Position numbers and translations under genes: made by a program. Source: Brooklawnia sp963780175 (lineage in GTDB: Bacteria > Actinomycetota > Actinomycetes > Propionibacteriales > Propionibacteriaceae). Taken from it: 64,000 bases of DNA. The notes beneath the pieces are model-generated. The model was not told the origin of the DNA. It was given only the letters and a program-made list of their open reading frames with translations, and ran no database searches. Within the stretch, counting starts at the first letter, position 1. Each line of letters starts with the position of its first letter. Below are positions 58,444-64,000 of this stretch, piece after piece. The stretch spans positions 434,001 through 498,000 of the forward strand of contig CAWAAT010000001.1 in assembly GCA_963780175.1 (NCBI GenBank), written 5' to 3'.

Positions 58444-59757
58444 ATGTCTCCCCTCGCTCCAGTCGTAGCCGGCCCGCCGTCGCGCACCCTTCGGCTGCAC
58501 TACCCGGTGGTGGACTCCCGACTCGACAACGGCCTGCGGGTGCTGGTCAATCCCGATGAGCTTGCTCCGGGTGTGGCGGTCAACCTGTGGTACCGGGTCG
58601 GCTCCGCGGACGAGCGGCCGGGCGCCACGGGATTTGCCCACCTGTTCGAACACCTGATGTTCGCCGGTTCGGCCAACGTCGCCAGCGGCGAGCACCTGGC
58701 CACCGTACAGGCGATCGGAGGCTCGGCGAACGCGACGACCAGCTTCGACCGAACGAACTACTTCGAAACAGTCGGCCCACCGGCCCTGGAGTTGGCGCTG
58801 TGGCTGGAGTCCGATCGAATGTCAACCCTGAGGGTCGATCAGACCAATCTGGACACCCAGCGCGATGTCGTCAAGGAGGAGAAGCGGCAACGCTACGACA
58901 ACGTCCCCTACGGTGACCAACTGCGGCTGTTGCTGGAACTCAACTTCCCCAGCGATCATCCGTACGGGCATCCGGCGATCGGCTCCATGGCCGACCTGGA
59001 CGCCGCCACCCTGGCCGACGTCCAGGGTTTCTACCGTCAGTGGTACCAGCCAGGTGGCGCGGTGCTCACCCTTTCGGGCCCCATCAGCGTGGGGCAGGGC
59101 CAGGAGTTGGCCCAGCGGTACTTCGGCCACCTGCCAGGTGTAGGCGTGCCTCGAGCGGACGTCCCGCCGCCTCTGAAGCCGCACACCGGCCAGCCCGAAC
59201 TCGTCGTTCACCGCGATGTGCCTCGGCCGGTTCTGCACCTGTGCTGGCGGAGCCCCTCCCTCACCGATCCCGACCGGCTCGCCACCGACCTGCTGTTGAC
59301 GCTGCTCGCGGAGAACCAGTCGTCGCGGCTGCAGCGGATGTTGGTGCGCGACGGCCAGCTCGCCGAGGGTGTGGGCGGCTACGACTTGGGACTGGCCCGA
59401 GGGGGCTCACTTGCGGTGATCACCACGAGAGCTCGTGAAGGTGTCGAGCTGGACGCCTTGGCCGAACCCGTCCTCGCAACACTGGTCGACATCGCCGAGG
59501 CCGGTCCGAGCGAATCCGAACTCGCCCGGGCCAAGGCCGGATTCGAGCGGGAGTGGCTGTCCGCGTTGGCCCCGGTCGAGGAGCGCGCCGACCAACTGGG
59601 CTACTACGCCACCCACTTCGACGACCCACAACGCATCAACTCCGAACTTGAGGAGATCGAGAGTCTCGAGGTCGCCGACATCGCCCGGGTGGCGCGTCGA
59701 TGGTTCGACCCCGCATCCCGCGCCACCCTGCGCTACCTGTCGGGAGGCCGGCCATGA
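58444..59757 (+). CDS. M16 zinc metallopeptidase, catalytic subunit
   Basis: A 437-residue M16B peptidase. The inverted zinc motif is HLFEHLMFAG (HxxEH, about residues 66-70), with the third ligand expected in the ESDRMSTL/DVVKEEKRQR region about 75 residues later. There is no signal peptide. M16 pairs cut short peptides or presequence-like substrates inside a closed chamber. The next gene encodes the partner with an ATGA overlap. The start is chosen from the leaderless layout, since no ribosome site is seen before 58444. Confidence 0.9.
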   Translation: MSPLAPVVAGPPSRTLRLHYPVVDSRLDNGLRVLVNPDELAPGVAVNLWYRVGSADERPGATGFAHLFEHLMFAGSANVASGEHLATVQAIGGSANATTSFDRTNYFETVGPPALELALWLESDRMSTLRVDQTNLDTQRDVVKEEKRQRYDNVPYGDQLRLLLELNFPSDHPYGHPAIGSMADLDAATLADVQGFYRQWYQPGGAVLTLSGPISVGQGQELAQRYFGHLPGVGVPRADVPPPLKPHTGQPELVVHRDVPRPVLHLCWRSPSLTDPDRLATDLLLTLLAENQSSRLQRMLVRDGQLAEGVGGYDLGLARGGSLAVITTRAREGVELDALAEPVLATLVDIAEAGPSESELARAKAGFEREWLSALAPVEERADQLGYYATHFDDPQRINSELEEIESLEVADIARVARRWFDPASRATLRYLSGGRP

Positions 59758-61103
59758 GCGGCGCACTCCCCCGCCCGGGTGTCGCTCCGGGACGCCCGTG
59801 GTCGTTCCCGGTGCCCCGGCAGTCGGTACTCGACAACGGCGTACGGGTGTGGCTGTACGACCTGCCCAGTCAGCACGTGCTCAGCGCCCAGGTCGTGATG
59901 GACGCACCGGTGGGTTGTGAACCGGAGAGCCTCGAGGGGTTGGCGACGATGACGGTGCGGACCAGCGACGAGGGCAGCGTCCAGCATCCCGGCGCCCAAT
60001 TGGCCGAACTGGTGGAGGACCTGGGCGCCGTCTACTCCGGAACAGCCGATCAAGGCGCCACCGTGTGCCGTCTGGAGGTACCCAGCCTCCGGCTGGCTCC
60101 GGCGCTGACGCTCCTCGCCGAGATCATCCGCCATCCCGCCCATGCCGATGAGGACGTCGCTCGCCATGTGAGCCTTCGTCTCGCCGAGATCGAGCAGTCC
60201 ATGGCCCGCAGCTCTTTCCTCGCCCAGCTGGCGTTCCAGAAGGCCGTCTTCGATCCGGCCGGACGCATGTCTCGTCCGACGGGGGGCTCTCACCAGCAGG
60301 TGGCAGCCATCACCCGCGACGACGTTTCCGCGTTCCACGGCCGCTGGTGGCGTCCTGACGGGGCGACCGTCATCGTTGCCGGGGCACTGCCCGGCGACAT
60401 CGATCAGCTGGTGGCCCAGGCCTTCGACCAGTGGCAGCCCACCGGGGAGCTTGCCCCACATCGGAAGAACCTCCCCAACCCCGCCGGCCCGGTGGTCTGG
60501 GTGGTTGACCGACCGGGTTCGGTGCAGGCGGACATCCAGATCGGGACATTCGGCCCCGACCGCGGCGACGCGCGCTGGCCTGCGCTGGAAGTGGCCGCGT
60601 GTGCTGTGGGCGGGTCATTCTCGTCCCGACTGAACACCGTGCTGCGCGAGGAGTTGGGGTACACCTACGGTGCCCACGCCAGCTTCCGCCCGCTGCGGGA
60701 TGCCGGCACGTTTGCGGTCCGCACCAGTTGTCGCACCGATGTTGCGGCAGCCGCCACTGCCCAGGGTATGGAACTCCTGGGGCTGGCAGACCGACCCCTG
60801 ACAGATGTGGAGGTCTCCGACGCTCGCACCTACTTGCTGGGAGTGGCCCCACTGCACTACCAAACCGCTGAGACCATCGCCGACCAGGCGGCCACCCTGG
60901 CCGGCGCCGCACTGCCTCCCAGCTGGATCAACGAACACCAGACACGGGTCGCGTCCATCACCGCCGATCAGGCCAGCGAGGCTTTCGTCGAGGTGGTCAG
61001 GCCAGAGGATCTGACCGTCGTGCTCTGTGGGGACGCCGCCCAACTGGTCCCCGACCTGGCCCGACACGGGCTCATGGCCCAGGTGGTGAACCTGCAGGGG
61101 TGA
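59754..61103 (+). CDS. M16 peptidase-like partner subunit (no zinc motif)
   Basis: A 449-residue M16B homologue. The position of HxxEH is replaced by GLATMTVRTSDEG, so it cannot bind catalytic zinc. It keeps the Arg/Tyr pair in LREELGYTYGAHASF, which in M16B heterodimers completes the substrate site of the catalytic partner. GGSFSSRLN precedes it. The ATG overlaps the upstream stop, which would yield equal amounts for a heterodimer. Confidence 0.9.
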   Translation: MSGALPRPGVAPGRPWSFPVPRQSVLDNGVRVWLYDLPSQHVLSAQVVMDAPVGCEPESLEGLATMTVRTSDEGSVQHPGAQLAELVEDLGAVYSGTADQGATVCRLEVPSLRLAPALTLLAEIIRHPAHADEDVARHVSLRLAEIEQSMARSSFLAQLAFQKAVFDPAGRMSRPTGGSHQQVAAITRDDVSAFHGRWWRPDGATVIVAGALPGDIDQLVAQAFDQWQPTGELAPHRKNLPNPAGPVVWVVDRPGSVQADIQIGTFGPDRGDARWPALEVAACAVGGSFSSRLNTVLREELGYTYGAHASFRPLRDAGTFAVRTSCRTDVAAAATAQGMELLGLADRPLTDVEVSDARTYLLGVAPLHYQTAETIADQAATLAGAALPPSWINEHQTRVASITADQASEAFVEVVRPEDLTVVLCGDAAQLVPDLARHGLMAQVVNLQG

Positions 61104-61108
61104 ACAGA

Positions 61109-61154
61109 CCAACGGCCCGGCACTGACGCACTCACGTCGGTACCGAGCCGTTGG
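61109..61154. terminator. Bidirectional hairpin between the M16 pair and the UPF0182 gene
   Basis: CCAACGGC (61109-61116) pairs with GCCGTTGG (61147-61154). Inside, CGG/CCG, AC/GT and GACG/CGTC extend an interrupted stem. It fills the 65-bp gap between convergent genes. Confidence 0.65.
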
Positions 61155-61168
61155 GCCACCTCTTCGCG

Positions 61169-64000
61169 TCAGTCCATGGCCGCCTGCGCCTCGGCGACCT
61201 TCTGTCGAGCGAGGTCGACCTGCCGCTGGTACTCGGCCAGGTTTCCGGCCCGCAGGGCTTCGTCGGCGGCCTGGTAGGCGACCACAGCCGCCTCCAGGGC
61301 GGCCTTGACCGCAGCGCTGCCGGTGGCAGGCGGCAGGGTGGTGCCCTCGCCGGCACCGCCCTCACCCGTGGTGGGCTCTTCACCAGTTGAGGCACCGGCG
61401 TCGCCTTGGAAGACCATGTCGAGTGCCTGCTGAAGGGTTTCGCCGATGCCGATGTGGTCACCAAATCGCACCACGATGAAGCGCAGCACCGGATACGAAC
61501 CGGTCGACTTACCCCGGGTGTAAATCGGCTCAACGTAGATCAGTCCGCCGCCCAGAGGCAGGGTCAGAAGGTTGCCGTAGACAGGTTCGGCCGCGCCCTG
61601 ACTGGTGAATGGCAGCAGTGCCTGCTGGACGCGCTGGTCGGTCTGGATGGCATTGAACGTCTGGTTGGGGCCCGGCACCTGATGGGTGTCGGACAGCCGC
61701 AGCACCCGGATACGCCCGTAGTCCTTGTTGGCCGCATCGGCCACGACTGCCATGTAGGCGCCCAGATTCTCACGCTCGTTCGGAACCAGCACCGCGGTCT
61801 GGCTGAAGACCGGCAGATCCTCGTCCGGCCACTTGATCGACAGGTAGTAGGCCGGTTCCTTGGTGTTGGCGAACCGGGGGTCGTCCGGGACACGCCACAG
61901 GTCGGACTGCTGGTACCAGGCATTCGAATCGGTCATGTGGTAACGACCGAGCACCTGACGCTGCACCTTGAACATGTCTTGTGGGTAGCGCAGGTGCGCC
62001 AGCAGGTCAGGGCTGATCTCATCTGCGGACTTCAACATGCCGGGGTAGACCTTGTCCCAGGTCTGCAGTATCGGATCCTCGGTGTCCCAGGCGTAGAGGG
62101 TTACGGTGCCGTCGTAGCCGTCCACCACGGCCTTCACAGAGTTGCGCATGTAGTTCACGTCGCGCCGTTCGGTGCCGATCGGCGTCCAACTGCTGCTCGA
62201 GTCGCTGGTCGCGGTGGCCAGGTCGACCCGCTGCGAGTTGGGGTAGCTGTTGGAGGTCGTGTAACCGTCGAGGATCCAGGTCACCCGGCCGTCGACGATC
62301 GCCGGATAGGGGTCCTTGTCGATGTTCAGCCACGGCGCCACCTTGGCCACTCGCTCTGCGGGCGTCCGGTCGAACAGCATCCGCGACTCCGAGTGGACGC
62401 GGCTGCTGAGCAGCAGGTTGATGTCCCCGAACCTGGCAGCGAACAGCGAGCGCACCAGCAGGTTGCCGATCGGCACTCCCCCGGATCCGGTGTAGGTGGT
62501 GTAGGTCTCTCCGCCGCCGGACTGGTTACCGCCGGGAGTGTCGAGTTCCACCGGGGCTGAGCCCTCGGCTGCCCCGACGATCGAGTAGGTCATGGTGTTC
62601 TCACCGAAATAGACGCGAGGTTCGCTCTGTTCCAGCGCCCCGATCGGCGGGATGTCCCGGACGATCCACTCGGGTTCGCCGCTCGCCTGGCGACGGTTGC
62701 CGTAGGCGCCGACCATCGCGTAGCCGTGCGTGTAGACGGTGTGCACGTTGTTCCAGGACTGGTTCTCCGGCGGCAGACCGGCCACCTCGATCTCACGAAC
62801 TGCGACGATGGCGTCGGTCTCCTGACCGTCGATGGTGTAGCGGTCCACGTCCAGCACGTCGGGGAACGAGTAGTAGCCGCGGACCTGCTGCAACTGGTCG
62901 AAGGTGGGTGCAATGACCTGCGGGTCCATCAGGCGGATGCCGGGCAACACGGAGGCGTCCTCGATGAGCTGACCCGCGCTGACCGTTGTGGTCGCCGCGT
63001 ACTCGGTGATCTCGACATCGGTCAGGGAGTAGGCGTGCTTGGTCGCCTCCATCTGGTTGAGGATGTAGGGCCGTTCACGATCTGGCTCGTTCGGTCGTAC
63101 GTCGAAGCGCTGGACGACGCCCGGGTAGGCGCCCTGCAGGATCAGACTGGATGCCACGGCCAGTGCCACGGCCGAAGTCGGCAGCATCCAGCGACGCAGC
63201 CGGGCGTTCACGAAGAAGATCGCCGCGCACACCAGGCAGATGATGGCCATGATGAGCTTGGCGGTGATGCGGGAGTGGTCGTCGGTGTAGCCGATGCCGG
63301 TGAACAACGCATCGTTGTCGGAGATGGCGAAGCCGTAGCGACCCAGCCACTGGTCGGCGCCGATGGCCAGCAGGATCAGACCCATCAACACCGACATGTG
63401 GGCCTGGGCAGCAGCACTGAACGGGTTGCTCACCTTGATCTCGGGAACCTGCCCGTCAAGCTGGCCGGTCACGCGCAGCGGGGAGGACCGCAACGAGCCG
63501 GTGATGAAGTGCACGGCAGCGGCGACGATCAACGAGATGATCAGCGTCCAGATGATCTGGCTCACGACGAAGCGCCACCAGGGCAGGTCGAAGACGAAGA
63601 ATGCGGCGTCGAGGCCGAAGTACGGGTCGCTGACGCCGAACGCCGTGGCGTTCAGCCAGGCGAGGAACTGGTCGATGCCCACGACAGCACTCGTGCCGGC
63701 CAGGATTCCGAGGGCGAGTGCCGGTACGGCGAAGAACAGTTGGGTACGTCCGTCCATCACCTCCCGGTACCGGTCCAGCGTGCTGGACGAGGAGCTCGCC
63801 TGACCCCTGAGTTCCTTGGGCCGCATCCGGTATGCGACGGCCATGTTGATCCACACGGCGATGGCCATGAACAGACCGAAGACCGCGAACAGGCCGATGG
63901 TGCTCATCAGCCGGACGGTGAACACCTGTGAGGCGTCCACGGAGCGGAACCACAACAGGTCCGTCCAGATGCGGGAGAAGAGCATGAAGCCCACGACAAG
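61169..64000 (-). CDS. UPF0182 family membrane protein (5' end beyond window)
   Basis: A large membrane protein, at least 943 residues visible. About six or seven membrane segments occupy the first 330 residues (TIGLFAVFGLFMAIAVWINM, FAVPALALGILAGTSAVVGI and others). A large outside domain follows with NQMEATKHAYSLTDVEITEY, YTHGYAMVGAYGNRR and YVEPIYTRG. A C-terminal Glu/Gly linker leads to a short coiled coil (YRQVDLARQKVAEAQAAMD region). The function of UPF0182 is unknown. The frame remains open through base 64000 and the visible N-terminus starts inside the first loop (TDLLWFRSVDASQVF), so the true start lies outside; codons at 63994 and 63985 are probably internal. Confidence 0.9.
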   Translation of the reverse strand, partial: LVVGFMLFSRIWTDLLWFRSVDASQVFTVRLMSTIGLFAVFGLFMAIAVWINMAVAYRMRPKELRGQASSSSSTLDRYREVMDGRTQLFFAVPALALGILAGTSAVVGIDQFLAWLNATAFGVSDPYFGLDAAFFVFDLPWWRFVVSQIIWTLIISLIVAAAVHFITGSLRSSPLRVTGQLDGQVPEIKVSNPFSAAAQAHMSVLMGLILLAIGADQWLGRYGFAISDNDALFTGIGYTDDHSRITAKLIMAIICLVCAAIFFVNARLRRWMLPTSAVALAVASSLILQGAYPGVVQRFDVRPNEPDRERPYILNQMEATKHAYSLTDVEITEYAATTTVSAGQLIEDASVLPGIRLMDPQVIAPTFDQLQQVRGYYSFPDVLDVDRYTIDGQETDAIVAVREIEVAGLPPENQSWNNVHTVYTHGYAMVGAYGNRRQASGEPEWIVRDIPPIGALEQSEPRVYFGENTMTYSIVGAAEGSAPVELDTPGGNQSGGGETYTTYTGSGGVPIGNLLVRSLFAARFGDINLLLSSRVHSESRMLFDRTPAERVAKVAPWLNIDKDPYPAIVDGRVTWILDGYTTSNSYPNSQRVDLATATSDSSSSWTPIGTERRDVNYMRNSVKAVVDGYDGTVTLYAWDTEDPILQTWDKVYPGMLKSADEISPDLLAHLRYPQDMFKVQRQVLGRYHMTDSNAWYQQSDLWRVPDDPRFANTKEPAYYLSIKWPDEDLPVFSQTAVLVPNERENLGAYMAVVADAANKDYGRIRVLRLSDTHQVPGPNQTFNAIQTDQRVQQALLPFTSQGAAEPVYGNLLTLPLGGGLIYVEPIYTRGKSTGSYPVLRFIVVRFGDHIGIGETLQQALDMVFQGDAGASTGEEPTTGEGGAGEGTTLPPATGSAAVKAALEAAVVAYQAADEALRAGNLAEYQRQVDLARQKVAEAQAAMD

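Noticed and set aside
1..64000. Mobile elements, prophage, CRISPR arrays or defence islands
   Set aside because: No transposase, integrase, terminal inverted repeat, phage structural gene, Cas gene or regular repeat was found. tRNA genes show no adjacent integrase or duplicated 3' end.

Overview
The window is a gene-dense, high-GC stretch of an actinobacterial chromosome. Family content points to the order Propionibacteriales, most likely Propionibacteriaceae: a methylmalonyl-CoA epimerase very close (from memory) to the Propionibacterium shermanii enzyme, a PduO-type cobalamin adenosyltransferase, WhiB, SigR/RsrA, NucS, DivIVA-type coiled coils, Kgd, a DUF2550 protein beside atpC and the 24-residue ribosomal protein bL37. 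Much of the gene order (lysA-hom-rho-rpmE-prfA-prmC-sua5-wecA-atp operon-DUF2550-cobO, and nucS-mce-thioredoxin-glgB-glgE-glgP) matches, from memory, the Mycobacterium tuberculosis Rv1293-Rv1328 neighbourhood. I see no insertion sequence, prophage, CRISPR array or integration scar.

Layout. 1-1.2 kb: a cysteine desulfurase and the first codons of a coupled downstream gene. 1.3-10.2 kb: alpha-glucan metabolism (glgX, glgP, glgE, glgB). 10.3-19.8 kb: thioredoxin/TPR protein, phosphoglucomutase, methylmalonyl-CoA epimerase, DivIVA-like protein, NucS mismatch endonuclease, a small zinc-ribbon protein, an alpha/beta hydrolase, a lipoprotein cyclophilin, cobalamin adenosyltransferase, a lipoate ligase and a DUF2550 protein. 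19.8-27.4 kb: complete minus-strand ATP synthase operon (I-like, small membrane protein, B, E, F, H, A, G, D, C). 27.5-37.1 kb: minus-strand block wecA, sua5, prmC, prfA, rpmE, rho, thrH, hom, lysA. 37.2-40 kb: tRNA-Arg(CCG) and two tandem GT87-like membrane glycosyltransferases. 40.1-47.9 kb: kgd, whiB1-like gene, PdtaS-like kinase, bL37, rsrA, sigR and an SOS-type HMCES protein. 48-53.1 kb: DoxX, aroA, rsgA, hisN, serA. 53.1-58.1 kb: oligopeptide ABC transporter. 58.2-61.1 kb: initiator tRNA and an M16 peptidase pair. 61.2-64 kb: UPF0182 membrane protein, cut by the window edge.

How the genes work together. The glg genes build and degrade alpha-glucan by the maltose-1-phosphate (GlgE) route, with Pgm linking glucose-1-P and glucose-6-P. 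Mce and the adenosyltransferase serve the B12-dependent methylmalonyl-CoA pathway. lysA, hom, thrH, aroA, hisN and serA serve amino acid synthesis; ThrH stands where ThrB/ThrC would be expected.

The most notable regulatory feature is a repeated leaderless promoter architecture. A TANNNT hexamer lies exactly 6 or 7 nt before the ATG/GTG of at least ten genes, including both members of two divergent pairs. I found no clearly undescribed multi-gene system. The best candidates for follow-up are the hom-thrH replacement, the leaderless set, a probable CTG start of aroA, the structured rho leader and the conserved small zinc-ribbon partner of nucS.
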